This document shows positions 1-8,178 of a DNA stretch of 25,098 bases, piece after piece. The position numbers and the translations under genes are program-made. Each line of letters starts with the position of its first letter. Position 1 is the stretch's first letter. The notes below the pieces were generated by a model. That model saw only the letters and a program-made list of their open reading frames with translations, searched no databases and was not told where the DNA came from. The stretch is taken from assembly GCA_964430565.1 (NCBI GenBank), contig CAYSFD010000030.1, positions 1 to 25,098 on the forward strand. The letters are read 5' to 3'. This DNA comes from VBDM01 sp964430565 (lineage in GTDB: Bacteria; Pseudomonadota; Gammaproteobacteria; Burkholderiales; SG8-39).

Positions 1-71
1 ACCGTGGTCTTGCCCGAGGACTTGTGCGCCGCACTGACGAGCAGGCGCGGCAGTGCGATCGACTCGCTCAT
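1..71 (-). CDS. dsrN: DsrN, cobyrinate a,c-diamide synthase-like amidase (5' end only)
   Basis: Only the first 23 codons lie in the window; the rest is beyond the left edge. The visible peptide starts MSESIALPRLLVSAAHKSSG and continues KTT, an N-terminal P-loop (SSGKTT) typical of the CobB/CbiA glutamine-dependent amidase family. DsrN is thought to amidate siroheme for DsrAB, and it is the last gene of the dsrABEFHCMKLJOPN operon in Allochromatium vinosum. Its ATG overlaps the TGA of dsrP (ATGA at 68-71), which fixes the start and implies translational coupling. The call rests on this short motif plus position. A general CobB for cobalamin synthesis is possible but less likely here. Confidence 0.85.
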   Translation of the reverse strand, partial: MSESIALPRLLVSAAHKSSGKTT

Positions 72-1285
72 GCGGTCTGCTCCGCGATCAGGTCATCCTG
101 CGGCATGAAGTCGAGCACCCGCACGCCCACCGTTGTGAGCAGCAAGGCCGCGCCGACGCCGCCCAGGCCGAGCAGCCATTCGGGCCAGCGCGGCGCATAG
201 GCCGCGACTTGCCCGTCGCCGAAGGCGCTGCTCACCACATGGCCCGGAAAGATGTCCAGCGGAAACGCCTGGCCGCCGATGATGAAGACATAGAGGAAGG
301 CGAAGGCCCCCAGCACGACGAAGCCGGCCGCCACCGCCAGCCCTGCACCGGCACGCGAAGCCCCGGAATGCGACAGCGGCCACAGCAGCATGGCAAAGGG
401 CAAAACCGATCCGAGCAGCACGTAGCCGGCCCAGAAGAGCAGCGCGTAGACGCTGCCCCCTTCACGACCCAGCAGGATGAAGGCCGTGAACTCACCCTGG
501 CGCGCAAAGTAGGCGTTGGTGAGGTGGAACACCGCCACCAGGTACAGCGATGCCGCCACGAAGACGGCCAGCAGCCTGGCCAGGCGTTGCCGCGCCGGCG
601 CGGGCAGCGTGCGGCCATTCCACGCATACATCGCGGACTGCACGATGACGAAGACCGCGAGCCCCCAGCCAAAGCTGAGCACGATGAAAAGCGGCGCCAG
701 CAGGGCCGACTGGTAGGCCTGGCGCGCGACCAGGAAGCCGAAGATCGACCCCGTGCCGGTGGTGAGCGCAAAGCGCCACACCAGCGCCGCAATGCCCACC
801 GGCCTGGACCAGGCATTGAAGCGCCGCTCGAACATCGTCCACAGGTACACCGCGACGATGGCCACCATGCCCGAATAGAGAATGACGTTCCAGGCGAAGA
901 CCGACTTGAAGTTGTAGTGCGTCATCGCCACGATCAGCCGGTCGGGCCGTCCCAGGTCGAGCACCAGCACCGCGAGCCCGCCGGCGAGCAACGTGACGGC
1001 GAGCAGCCCGGAGAGCCGGGCGAGCGGCTTGTACAGCTCCCGGCCGAACACCGAGGCGATGGAGGCGACGTTGAGCACGCCCGAGGCGGCGACGATAAGG
1101 AATATCGCGAATACATGCGGCATGCCCCACACGATCCGGTTGCTCATGCCGGTGACGTAGTGGCCGTTGTGCTCCATGTACCAGGTGGCGCCGAGGCCGG
1201 CGAGGATCAGGGCGCCGAGCACGCCAAGCAGCACCAGGTAGGCGCCGCTGCGGCCGTCGATCTCGCGGTATTGGACGCTCGCCAC
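68..1285 (-). CDS. dsrP: DsrP, NrfD-family integral membrane subunit of DsrMKJOP
   Basis: This 405-residue, very hydrophobic protein has about ten membrane segments and belongs to the NrfD/PsrC family of quinone-interacting anchors. It forms the membrane arm of the DsrMKJOP complex together with DsrO and DsrJ and is expected to exchange electrons with the quinone pool. The N-terminus (MASVQYREIDGRSGAYL) precedes the first membrane segment. The start is GTG at 1285, two bases after the dsrO stop; no ATG lies nearby in frame. The stop overlaps the dsrN start. Length and position match known DsrP proteins. No heme ligands are claimed from sequence alone. Confidence 0.95.
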   Translation of the reverse strand: MASVQYREIDGRSGAYLVLLGVLGALILAGLGATWYMEHNGHYVTGMSNRIVWGMPHVFAIFLIVAASGVLNVASIASVFGRELYKPLARLSGLLAVTLLAGGLAVLVLDLGRPDRLIVAMTHYNFKSVFAWNVILYSGMVAIVAVYLWTMFERRFNAWSRPVGIAALVWRFALTTGTGSIFGFLVARQAYQSALLAPLFIVLSFGWGLAVFVIVQSAMYAWNGRTLPAPARQRLARLLAVFVAASLYLVAVFHLTNAYFARQGEFTAFILLGREGGSVYALLFWAGYVLLGSVLPFAMLLWPLSHSGASRAGAGLAVAAGFVVLGAFAFLYVFIIGGQAFPLDIFPGHVVSSAFGDGQVAAYAPRWPEWLLGLGGVGAALLLTTVGVRVLDFMPQDDLIAEQTA

Positions 1286-1287
1286 GA

Positions 1288-2022
1288 CTACAGGCCCTGG
1301 TAGCGCACGCCGGTGTTCAGCGCGAGGTCGGCGCGGATCTGGCTGGAGGGCTCGCTCTTCAGCCGGCGGTGGATCTCAGCGGACGCGTCGTTCAGATCGC
1401 CGAACGCCATGGCCTTGCCGCCGTCCCGGTTGCATGACTCGACGCAGGCGGGCGTCTCGCCGCGGTCCACGCGGTGCACGCACAGCGTGCAGGACTCCAC
1501 CGTGCCCTTGCCGCGCGGGACGTCCGCCTTCTGGCCGCTGACCGTCTCGTGGATGAAGGAACGCGCGCCGTACGGGCAGGCCATGACGCAGTAGCGGCAG
1601 CCGATGCAGGTGTGCTTGTCGACCAGCACGATGCCGTCTTCGCGCTTGAACGAGGCGCCGGTCGGGCACACGTCCACGCACGGCGGGTGCTCGCAGTGCT
1701 GGCACATGAGCGGCAGCGTCTGCGCGTAGCCGGTGCGCTTGTCGCGCAGGTTCACCTTACGGATCCACTGCGCATCGGTCTCCGGGCGGCCGCGTGCGGT
1801 CACGCCGTTTTCCTCGTGGCAGGCGGTGACGCACGCATCGCAGTCCGCGCACTTCGTGATGTCGATCAGCAGTCCCCAGCGCTGCAGCTTGGAGGCGGCC
1901 TCCTGCGGCGAGCGCGCCTGCGCGAGCTCGATCAGCCTGAAGCTCGGCGCCAGAGTCGTAACTGCGGCCGCGCCCGCGGCGGCGGCGCCCCAACCCAGGA
2001 ACTGGCGGCGGTCCGGATTCAT
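1288..2022 (-). CDS. dsrO: DsrO, periplasmic Tat-exported iron-sulfur protein
   Basis: This 244-residue ferredoxin-like subunit of DsrMKJOP should pass electrons between the DsrJ cytochrome and DsrP in the periplasm. The N-terminus MNPDRRQFLGWGAAAAGAA carries a twin-arginine signal (DRRQFLGW). Four cysteine groups for [4Fe-4S] clusters follow: CADCDACVTAC, CQHCEHPPCVDVC, CIGCRYCVMAC and CTLCVHRVDRGETPACVESC. The frame is open further upstream to 2064, but the ATG at 2022 puts the Tat motif at the N-terminus and overlaps the dsrJ stop (ATGA), so it is preferred. Confidence 0.95.
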   Translation of the reverse strand: MNPDRRQFLGWGAAAAGAAAVTTLAPSFRLIELAQARSPQEAASKLQRWGLLIDITKCADCDACVTACHEENGVTARGRPETDAQWIRKVNLRDKRTGYAQTLPLMCQHCEHPPCVDVCPTGASFKREDGIVLVDKHTCIGCRYCVMACPYGARSFIHETVSGQKADVPRGKGTVESCTLCVHRVDRGETPACVESCNRDGGKAMAFGDLNDASAEIHRRLKSEPSSQIRADLALNTGVRYQGL

Positions 2023-2402
2023 GGCCTGGCCGCGGCCCGCTTTTGCTGCAGCGGCGTATGGCACTCGAAGCAGTCGATGCTCACCGCGGCGTATTCATGG
2101 CAGCTCGAGCAGAAACCGTCCTTGCCGAGCACGCTGCCGGTCGCGCGGCTGGCGTGACAGTCGACGCAATTCTTCAGGCTGAAGCGCGGCTCGCGCAGGC
2201 CCTGGCGCAGAGTCCGGTCGCGCTGGTGCAGCAGCATCTTCATGTGGTCGCGGCGCATTTCGCCGGTCGGCGCCACGCAGGCCTCGCCACGCTCGATCTT
2301 CACCGTAGGCAGCGCGACGCCACGCGGGCGCGGGTCGCCCGCGTCGGCGGACCCCTCGGCCGCCAGCACGGCGGCGATGACCACGGCGGCGATGCGCATC
2401 AT
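2019..2402 (-). CDS. dsrJ: DsrJ, periplasmic triheme cytochrome c
   Basis: This 127-residue protein begins with a hydrophobic signal sequence or anchor (MMRIAAVVIAAVLAAEGSA). It has exactly three CXXCH heme c sites: CVDCH (Cys79), CSSCH (Cys98) and CFECH (Cys111). Cys42, in GEACVAP, lies where the known DsrJ has the cysteine that ligates one heme in an unusual His/Cys mode, so that feature is probably kept. It is the periplasmic redox subunit of DsrMKJOP. ATG codons occur at 2402 and 2399, and the first is used here. Sixteen bases separate it from dsrL, and its stop overlaps the dsrO start. Confidence 0.95.
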   Translation of the reverse strand: MMRIAAVVIAAVLAAEGSADAGDPRPRGVALPTVKIERGEACVAPTGEMRRDHMKMLLHQRDRTLRQGLREPRFSLKNCVDCHASRATGSVLGKDGFCSSCHEYAAVSIDCFECHTPLQQKRAAARP

Positions 2403-2418
2403 TCCCGCTCCGCGGCGC

Positions 2419-4419
2419 TCAGTGATCGCCCAGCCCCATCTTGATGTAGCCGGTAGGGCACACGTCGGCGCAAATGTGGCAGCCGATGCACAGGTCGTAG
2501 TCCGTATAGACGTAGCGGCCCATCGTGGCCTCCGCCTTGGGGGTGCGCTTGACCGCGGTCTGCGGGCAATAGATGACGCAGTTGTCGCACTCGAAGCACA
2601 TGCCGCAGCTCATGCAGCGCTTGGCTTCGTCCACCGCCTGCTTGTCGGTGAGCCCCACCATGCGCTCGGCAAAGTGCCCTAGCACCTCCTCGGCCGAGGG
2701 GCCGATCTCGGTACGCTTGATGCGCTCCTGGTACGGGAAATGCCCGAGGAACAGCTCCTCGGACTTGCACACCTCCGCGGCGCTGCGGTCCTCGTAGTTG
2801 TGGATGGCGAAGCCGCCGACCCCTTTGCCGGCGAGGTCGGTGCCGCGCAGGCCGCGGTCGATCTCGCGCAGGTCGCGGTCCTCCAGCGCCTTGAACGGCT
2901 TGGGCTCGAGGTTCACCTCGCGCAGCTTGTCGAGCAGGTTGAAATGGTGCACGTCGACCTTGGGCCGCTTCGCCATTTCCTTGCTGCCGAGGTAGCGGTC
3001 GATGCTATCGGCCGCGATCGACCCCTGGCCGATGACCGTGGTGAGCAGGTGCGGCCGGAGGATGTCGCCGCAGGCGAACACGCCCGGGCGCTTCGGCAGC
3101 TGGTAGAACTTGTCGGCCGCGATCAGGCCCTTGCCGTTATCCAGCTCCTCCATGCCCTTCAGGTCGCCCGACTGGCCGATGGCGGAGACGATGAGATCGG
3201 CCTCGAGGTCCATCTCGGTGCCCGGCTTCTCGACCGGCTTGTCTTTGACCCACTCCACCTCGACCACGCGCAGCGCCTTGGCGCGCCCGGTGCGCTCGTC
3301 GAGCAGGACCTTCACCGGCATCAGGCTCCCGCGGATTTTCACGCCTTCGCGCTGCGCGTCCTCGATCTCGTGCTTGGCCGCGTTCATCTGCTCGATCGGC
3401 TGCATCGAGATCAGCATGACGTCGGCGCCACTGCGCGCTGCCATGGCCGAGACGTCGTGCGCGGCGTGGCCCATCACCACGAATTCCGGGCGCTCGGTCT
3501 CCTTCATGTCTTCGACATAGCCCAGCCGGCGCGCCACCGAGACTACGTCGACCGAGGTATCGCCGCCGCCGATCACTACCACGCGGCCGGCGACCGTTTT
3601 CAGCCGACCCTGGTTGAAGGCCTCGAGAAACGCGACCCCGCTGATGCAATTGGGCGCGTTCGCCCCGGGCACCGGCAGAGCGAGCCCGGCCTTGCACCCG
3701 ATCGCGAGCAGCACCGCGTCGAAGCCGGTTTCCAGGTCTTTGAGTTGGACGTCGGCGCCGATGCGCGTGTTGAGCCGGACCTCGATCCCCATCGCGGTGA
3801 TGCGGTTGATCTCGCCGTCGAGGTGCGTTCGCGGCAGGCGGTAGCCCGGCACGCCGTATTTCGCCATGCCGCCCAGCTCGGCGTGATCGTCGAACAGGGT
3901 GACCGCGTGCCCCTTGCGGCGCAGCTGGTAGGCCGCGGACAGGCCCGCCGGGCCCCCGCCCACGATCGCGACGCGCTTGCCGGTTTCCGAGCCGGCCTGG
4001 AAGGCGAAGTTGTGCTCCAGCGCGTAGTCGCCGATGTACTGCTCGACCGCGTTGATGCCGACGGTGTCCTCCACGGCGTTGCGGTTGCAGCCGGCCTGGC
4101 AGGGGGCCGGGCACACGCGCCCCATCATCGAGGGAAACGGATTGCCGTCGGTCGAGCGGCGGAACGCATACTCCTGCATGAGCGTGCCCTTGGGCGGCTT
4201 CTCCACCCCCCGCACGATGTTGAGCCAGCCGCGAATGTCCTCGCCCGAGGGGCAGGTCGCCTGGCAAGGCGGGGTCTTGTGCACGTAAGTCGGGCACTTG
4301 TCGCTTTCGTCGCCGGAGAAGATCTGCTCCTGGAACGAACCCCACTGTTGGTCGCCGTCCTTGAACTTGCGGAAGGTGTGCCCGCTCTTGGCTGCGGGCT
4401 TGCTGGTTGGCGCCGACAT
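2419..4419 (-). CDS. dsrL: DsrL, NAD(P)H-linked iron-sulfur flavoprotein
   Basis: This 666-residue protein is related to the small subunit of glutamate synthase. In the oxidative pathway DsrL couples DsrAB and DsrC chemistry to NAD(P)H in the cytoplasm. N-terminal cysteine groups (CPTYVHKTPPCQATCPSG and CPAPCQAGC) precede the FAD fold (VAIVGGGPAGLSAAYQL). A second nucleotide fold follows (VVVIGGGDTSVDVVSVARR). The C-terminus has two ferredoxin motifs (CMSCGMCFECDNCVIYCP and CIGCHICADVCP). The start ATG at 4419 follows a GGAG seven bases upstream and lies 22 bases after dsrK. Together with dsrEFH its presence supports sulfur oxidation. Whether it prefers NAD or NADP cannot be judged by eye. 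Confidence 0.96.
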   Translation of the reverse strand: MSAPTSKPAAKSGHTFRKFKDGDQQWGSFQEQIFSGDESDKCPTYVHKTPPCQATCPSGEDIRGWLNIVRGVEKPPKGTLMQEYAFRRSTDGNPFPSMMGRVCPAPCQAGCNRNAVEDTVGINAVEQYIGDYALEHNFAFQAGSETGKRVAIVGGGPAGLSAAYQLRRKGHAVTLFDDHAELGGMAKYGVPGYRLPRTHLDGEINRITAMGIEVRLNTRIGADVQLKDLETGFDAVLLAIGCKAGLALPVPGANAPNCISGVAFLEAFNQGRLKTVAGRVVVIGGGDTSVDVVSVARRLGYVEDMKETERPEFVVMGHAAHDVSAMAARSGADVMLISMQPIEQMNAAKHEIEDAQREGVKIRGSLMPVKVLLDERTGRAKALRVVEVEWVKDKPVEKPGTEMDLEADLIVSAIGQSGDLKGMEELDNGKGLIAADKFYQLPKRPGVFACGDILRPHLLTTVIGQGSIAADSIDRYLGSKEMAKRPKVDVHHFNLLDKLREVNLEPKPFKALEDRDLREIDRGLRGTDLAGKGVGGFAIHNYEDRSAAEVCKSEELFLGHFPYQERIKRTEIGPSAEEVLGHFAERMVGLTDKQAVDEAKRCMSCGMCFECDNCVIYCPQTAVKRTPKAEATMGRYVYTDYDLCIGCHICADVCPTGYIKMGLGDH

Positions 4420-4441
4420 GTCTATCTCCGGTTGAACCGCT

Positions 4442-5932
4442 TCATTGCCTGGGCCCGAGCATGATGGCGTTGCTCACCAGCCCGTGCACGCTGCCGATCA
4501 TGTCCATGGGGTGCTTGTAGTAGGGCAGCACCTTGGTGAACTGGCTCTTGCAGATGGCGCAGATGGCGGCCAGGTAGTTGACGCCGTGCTCCTCGACCAC
4601 ACGTTGGAGGGCCTGCATGCGCGGCAGCGCGCCCTTGACGCGCAGCTCGAGCAGGTCGTCGGTGAGCAAGCCCCCGCCGCCGCCGCAGCAGAAGGTGGCC
4701 TCGCCGATGGTCTCGGGCGCCATGTCGACGAACCGGTCGACGCAGGCGCGGATGATCTCGCGCGGGATGAGGAACTGCCCGCCCGGCACGCCGCCCATGC
4801 GCGAGCCGCGCGACACGTTGCACGAATCGTGGAAGGTCACCACCTTGTCGGCGTTGGCGCTCTTGTCCAGCGTGAGGGCGCCGCGGCGGATGAGGTCGTA
4901 GGTCACCTCGCAGATGTGCTGCGGCGCGGGGTAGCGCGGGTCGAGGAAGTCGAACGGCCCGATGAGCGTGTTCCAGAAGCTGTAGGCGACGCGCCAGGCA
5001 TGGCCGCACTCGCCCACCACGATGCGCTTCACGCCCAGCTCGAGCGCCGCCTCGCGGATGCGCTCCGCCACCTTCTGCAGATTGTCGTGGTTGCCGATGA
5101 AGAGCGAGAAGTTCGCCGCCTCGGAGGCGTGCGAAGACAGCGTCCAGGAAATGCCGGCGGCGTGAAACACCTTGGCGTAGCCGATGAGGCCGTCGATGTG
5201 CGGCTCGGCGAAGAAGTCGGCGCTCGGCGCGACGAGCAGCACTTCGGCGCCCTTCTGGTCGAGCGGGAACTTGACGTCCACGCCGGTCGCTTCCTTCACG
5301 TCCTCTTCCAGGCCGTCGAGGGTGTTGCGCAGCGCCGGCTCGGGGAGCCCCAGGTTGTTGCCGATCTTGTGGACCTTGCCGATGATCTCGTTGGAGTACT
5401 TCTGGCCCAGGCCCACCGTATCCATGATGTCGCGCGCCGCCATCGAGATCTCGGCGGTGTCGATGCCGTAGGGGCAGAACACCGCGCAGCGCCGGCACTG
5501 CGAGCATTGGTGGAAGTAGCTGTACCAATCGTCCAGCACCTCCCTGGTCATGTCGCGCGCGCCCACCAGCCACGGAAAAAACTTGCCCGCGACGGTGTAG
5601 TACCGGCGGTAGACCGAGCGCAGCAGGTCCTGGCGCGCCACCGGCATGTTCTTCGGATCGGAGGTGCCGAGGTAGTAGTGGCACTTGTCGGTGCAGGCGC
5701 CGCATTTCACGCAGGAGTCGAGGAACACCTGCAGCGCGCGCGACTGCGACACCAGCTCGCCCAGCCTGGTGACCGCGACCTTTTCCCACTCCGGCACCAG
5801 CTCGCCGGGAAAGCCGAGCCCCTTCTGCAGGTCGGGCTTGGCCACGTACGGCTTGCTGTGCGCCATGGCGCCCTCGCGCACCGGCGGGATCACCGGATAT
5901 TCGCCCAGCGGCGGCGTCTCGAAAGCGGCCAT
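4442..5932 (-). CDS. dsrK: DsrK, HdrD-like iron-sulfur subunit of DsrMKJOP
   Basis: This 496-residue cytoplasmic subunit resembles heterodisulfide reductase HdrD and is thought to act on the DsrC disulfide or trisulfide. Two classical [4Fe-4S] motifs are present: Cys74-77-80-84 (CVKCGACTDKC) and Cys143-146-149-153 (CSQCRRCAVFC). Downstream are HDSCNVSRG and the CCGGGGGLL element of the CCG domain family, which builds the special catalytic cluster; a C-terminal CAIC follows. The ATG directly abuts the dsrM TGA, with GGAGG inside the end of dsrM, so the pair is coupled. A second ATG at codon 23 is possible but has less support. Confidence 0.96.
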   Translation of the reverse strand: MAAFETPPLGEYPVIPPVREGAMAHSKPYVAKPDLQKGLGFPGELVPEWEKVAVTRLGELVSQSRALQVFLDSCVKCGACTDKCHYYLGTSDPKNMPVARQDLLRSVYRRYYTVAGKFFPWLVGARDMTREVLDDWYSYFHQCSQCRRCAVFCPYGIDTAEISMAARDIMDTVGLGQKYSNEIIGKVHKIGNNLGLPEPALRNTLDGLEEDVKEATGVDVKFPLDQKGAEVLLVAPSADFFAEPHIDGLIGYAKVFHAAGISWTLSSHASEAANFSLFIGNHDNLQKVAERIREAALELGVKRIVVGECGHAWRVAYSFWNTLIGPFDFLDPRYPAPQHICEVTYDLIRRGALTLDKSANADKVVTFHDSCNVSRGSRMGGVPGGQFLIPREIIRACVDRFVDMAPETIGEATFCCGGGGGLLTDDLLELRVKGALPRMQALQRVVEEHGVNYLAAICAICKSQFTKVLPYYKHPMDMIGSVHGLVSNAIMLGPRQ

Positions 5933-6682
5933 TCAACCTCCGCGCGCCCGCTTGACATGCACGATCCTTGCCGACCAGCCCGCCGCGTGCCGCCGCTCGC
6001 GCGCGTCGTCGACCTGGTTCAGGCTCGGGCTGAAGAACACTCCCGGCGCATGCAGCAGCTTGCTCATGGGAAACACGATCATCAGCGCCGCGACCAGCGC
6101 GAGGTGCACCAGCAGCGCCGGGTCGGCGGGGAGCGGCTGCCAGTCGAACGCCATCAGGCCGAGGAAGAACACTTTCAACGCGACGATGTCGGTGTGCGCG
6201 AGGTATTTCATGGCGAGCCCGCTCGCGGCGATGGCCGCGAGCAGCGCGAGCATCAGGTGATCGGAGGGACTGCTGATATAGCGCACGCGATCGACCAGGA
6301 AGCGCCGCGCCCAGAGCGCGCCGAGGCCGGCGAGCATGGCGAAGCCCGCGTACAGGCCGAAAGGCTGCAGGAGCGCGACCCAGGCCCAGACCGGCTCGGT
6401 GAAATAGCGCAGATGGCGCAGCAGCACCGCCAGCAGCGCGACGTGGAACAGCCAGCCGAACAGCCAGATCCACTTGTTGGAGCGGAACAGGCTGCGGAAC
6501 AGCGTCACCTCGAGCAGCATGCGCAGCGCGACGCCGCGGCGCGTGGTCGGCGCCGGCGGGATCGGGATCTTGAGCGGCTGCGGCGTGCGCGCATACACCC
6601 AGCACTGGTAGCCCACGCCGCCGCAGAGCACGGCGGCGGCGGCGTAGAACAGCAGCGCGTAGAGGACTGTCAGCGGCGTCAA
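5933..6682 (-). CDS. dsrM: DsrM, membrane b-type cytochrome subunit
   Basis: This 249-residue NarI-like membrane protein has about five or six hydrophobic segments. It forms the heme b module that connects DsrK to the quinone pool. Histidines in the membrane segments (for example in GWLFHVALLAVLLRH and LLVHLALV) are candidate heme ligands. The start is TTG at 6682: a GGAG sits about seven bases upstream in the 30-base gap after dsrC, and I see no ATG or GTG in a better position. The rare start codon may lower expression compared with the strongly needed DsrC upstream. Confidence 0.93.
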   Translation of the reverse strand: MTPLTVLYALLFYAAAAVLCGGVGYQCWVYARTPQPLKIPIPPAPTTRRGVALRMLLEVTLFRSLFRSNKWIWLFGWLFHVALLAVLLRHLRYFTEPVWAWVALLQPFGLYAGFAMLAGLGALWARRFLVDRVRYISSPSDHLMLALLAAIAASGLAMKYLAHTDIVALKVFFLGLMAFDWQPLPADPALLVHLALVAALMIVFPMSKLLHAPGVFFSPSLNQVDDARERRHAAGWSARIVHVKRARGG

Positions 6683-6712
6683 CGGTCGCTCCAGGTCCCG
6701 GCGCGGCGCAAG

Positions 6713-7045
6713 TTAGACGCAGCCGGTCGGCTTGGGCAGTCCCGCGTACTTGCAGGCCTGCTTGGCAGGGCCGTACGGGAACAGCTCGTACAGGTACTTG
6801 CTGTTGCCCTTGTCCGCGCCGAGCTTCTTGCCGATGGCCTTGGTCAGCACGCGCACCGCCGGGGCGATTTGGTATTCGTCGTAGTACTCGCGCAGGAAGT
6901 TGAGCACTTCCCAGTGGCTCTCGCTCAGCTCGCAGCTGTCCAAGCGCGCCATTTCCTTCGCCACGTCCTCGTTCCAATCGGTGCGGTCGGCGAGATAGCC
7001 TTCCTCGTCGGTTTCGATGGTCTTGCCGTTCATTTCGATGGGCAT
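6713..7045 (-). CDS. dsrC: DsrC, canonical sulfur-carrier protein with both C-terminal cysteines
   Basis: This 110-residue protein matches DsrC over its full length. The C-terminal arm ends QACKYAGLPKPTGCV and contains both redox cysteines: the penultimate Cys109 and Cys98, eleven residues earlier. These form the DsrC disulfide or trisulfide that shuttles sulfur between DsrEFH, DsrAB and DsrMK. It is the only one of four DsrC-family proteins in this window with both cysteines, so it should be the working substrate of DsrAB. A GGAGG ribosome site lies upstream inside a predicted hairpin (7051-7066). Start MPIEMNGKTIE is preferred over the ATG at codon 5 because of ribosome-site spacing. Confidence 0.98.
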   Translation of the reverse strand: MPIEMNGKTIETDEEGYLADRTDWNEDVAKEMARLDSCELSESHWEVLNFLREYYDEYQIAPAVRVLTKAIGKKLGADKGNSKYLYELFPYGPAKQACKYAGLPKPTGCV

Positions 7046-7050
7046 TGCGG

Positions 7051-7066
7051 GATTCCTCCAGGAATC
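7051..7066 (-). promoter_or_regulatory. Inverted repeat covering the dsrC ribosome binding site
   Basis: GATTCCT-CC-AGGAATC is a perfect inverted repeat between dsrH and dsrC. In the transcript it can fold as a six-pair stem with a UGGA loop that includes part of the GGAGG Shine-Dalgarno sequence of dsrC, and it reaches into the dsrH stop codon. It may limit dsrC translation until ribosomes arrive from dsrH, or protect an mRNA end. The repeat is seen; its function is inferred. Confidence 0.45.
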
Positions 7067-7364
7067 AAAGCCAGGATTGCACGGCGTTGTGCTCCGCCAC
7101 GAGGTCCACGAACCCCCCGTAGTCCACCAGGCGAACGCCGTCCATCACCCGGTCTTGCATGCCGCGCGCCTCGATGTCGGGCTTGAGCGCGTAAATCGAC
7201 ACGGTCTTCAGAGCCTCCTGCACCTGCTGCGAGACGGCCGTGTCCCTGGCCGCCGCGTACACGCCATCCTCGATCAGCAGCACCGCGCTGCCCTGCCGGG
7301 CGAACTTCAGGCAGGTCTCCAGGGCCCGGTGCTCGAACGGCGATTTGTTGACGGTGTGCAGCAT
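7065..7364 (-). CDS. dsrH: DsrH, TusB-like subunit of the DsrEFH sulfurtransferase
   Basis: This 99-residue protein of the DsrH/TusB family is the smallest member of the DsrE2F2H2 hexamer that passes persulfide sulfur to DsrC. The sequence starts MLHTVNKSPFEHRALETCL, which is typical of the family. Cys18 corresponds approximately to the conserved DsrH cysteine. An AGGAAG ribosome site precedes the ATG, eleven bases after dsrF. It ends at the hairpin before dsrC. Confidence 0.95.
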   Translation of the reverse strand: MLHTVNKSPFEHRALETCLKFARQGSAVLLIEDGVYAAARDTAVSQQVQEALKTVSIYALKPDIEARGMQDRVMDGVRLVDYGGFVDLVAEHNAVQSWL

Positions 7365-7375
7365 CTTCCTGGTCC

Positions 7376-7759
7376 TCAGAAGCTCAGGATCACGTCCTGG
7401 GCTTCCATGATTTCGGCCATGCGCTCGGCGCTCACTACCTCCACGCGCACCACCAGGTCGGCCTCGCTCAGCCCGCGCGCCTCGAGCGCTTCCTTCTCCA
7501 CGTAGAGCTTGGTGACGTCGTAGTCTTCCAGCGCGCGGAACGTCGGCGAGAAGTTCTTCACTTCCAGTGCCTTGGTGTCCTGCCCCTTGGTCAGCTGGTA
7601 GACGCCGTCGCCCAGGAACGCGAGGCTCACGTCCTGCTCGAACGCGGCGCCGATCAGCACCACTTCGAGCGATTCGAGCGCGTAGATGGTGCCGTAGGGC
7701 GCCCTGCGGTTCACGTACAGGAACTTCTTGGCGACGCCGCCCGCGTTTTCCTCGGCCAT
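7376..7759 (-). CDS. dsrF: DsrF, TusC-like subunit of the DsrEFH sulfurtransferase
   Basis: This 127-residue protein of the DsrF/TusC family has the motifs KKFLYVNRRAPYGTIYALE near the N-terminus and FEQDVSLAFLGDGVYQL after it. It is a structural partner of DsrE and DsrH in the cytoplasmic relay complex. I find no cysteine anywhere in the protein, so it cannot itself carry a persulfide, which leaves DsrE Cys78 as the likely active thiol. A GGGGAAG sequence lies just before the ATG and 13 bases separate it from dsrE. Confidence 0.95.
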   Translation of the reverse strand: MAEENAGGVAKKFLYVNRRAPYGTIYALESLEVVLIGAAFEQDVSLAFLGDGVYQLTKGQDTKALEVKNFSPTFRALEDYDVTKLYVEKEALEARGLSEADLVVRVEVVSAERMAEIMEAQDVILSF

Positions 7760-7772
7760 TGCGCTTCCCCGA

Positions 7773-8165
7773 TCAGTCGCCGAAAACCACCAGGCGGTCG
7801 GCCTGGATGCCGGCTTCGATGAGCTGGCCCAGGCCCGAAATGCGGAACCCCGGCGCGAGATTGTCGGCGTCCTTGCCGTTGCGCTTGGCCTCGGCGGCGT
7901 CCATCAGCCCGCGCCGCTGCGCCGCGGCGATGCACAGCACCAGGTCGAGCTTGTGCTGCGCGGCGAGTTCGCACCAGCGCTTGACGATGTTGCGGTCGTC
8001 CTGCGGCGGCACCGTGAGCCGCGTACCGTTGTTCACTCCGTCGTGATAGAAGAACACGCGATAGATCTCGTGCCCCTTCGCCAGCGCGGCCTTGACGAAC
8101 TGGTAGGCCGTGTCCGACGCCTGGTGGGTGTACGGCCCTTCATTCACCAGGATGCTGAATTTCAT
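7773..8165 (-). CDS. dsrE: DsrE, TusD-like catalytic subunit of DsrEFH
   Basis: This 130-residue protein starts MKFSILVNEGPYTHQASDTAY, typical of DsrE/TusD. Cys78 in LDLVLCIAAAQRRG matches the active-site cysteine that carries sulfur in the characterized DsrE. It should accept sulfur from TusA or DsrE2 and give it to DsrC. An in-frame ATG 60 bases upstream would start inside dsrB and add an unrelated leader, so the ATG at 8165, thirteen bases after the dsrB stop, is chosen. Confidence 0.96.
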   Translation of the reverse strand: MKFSILVNEGPYTHQASDTAYQFVKAALAKGHEIYRVFFYHDGVNNGTRLTVPPQDDRNIVKRWCELAAQHKLDLVLCIAAAQRRGLMDAAEAKRNGKDADNLAPGFRISGLGQLIEAGIQADRLVVFGD

Positions 8166-8178
8166 GACCCGGGACCGC

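Noticed and set aside
2740..4464. A 574-codon plus-strand frame antisense to dsrL
   Set aside because: Shadow of dsrL, with no motif.
4422..6977. An 851-codon open frame on the minus strand covering dsrK and dsrM
   Set aside because: It is a GC-rich shadow frame full of Arg and Ala repeats. The real genes dsrK and dsrM in another frame have clear motifs.
4445..7186. A 913-codon open frame on the plus strand antisense to dsrK, dsrM and dsrC
   Set aside because: Composition is typical of antisense frames of GC-rich genes, with no recognisable domain; it runs through several proven genes.
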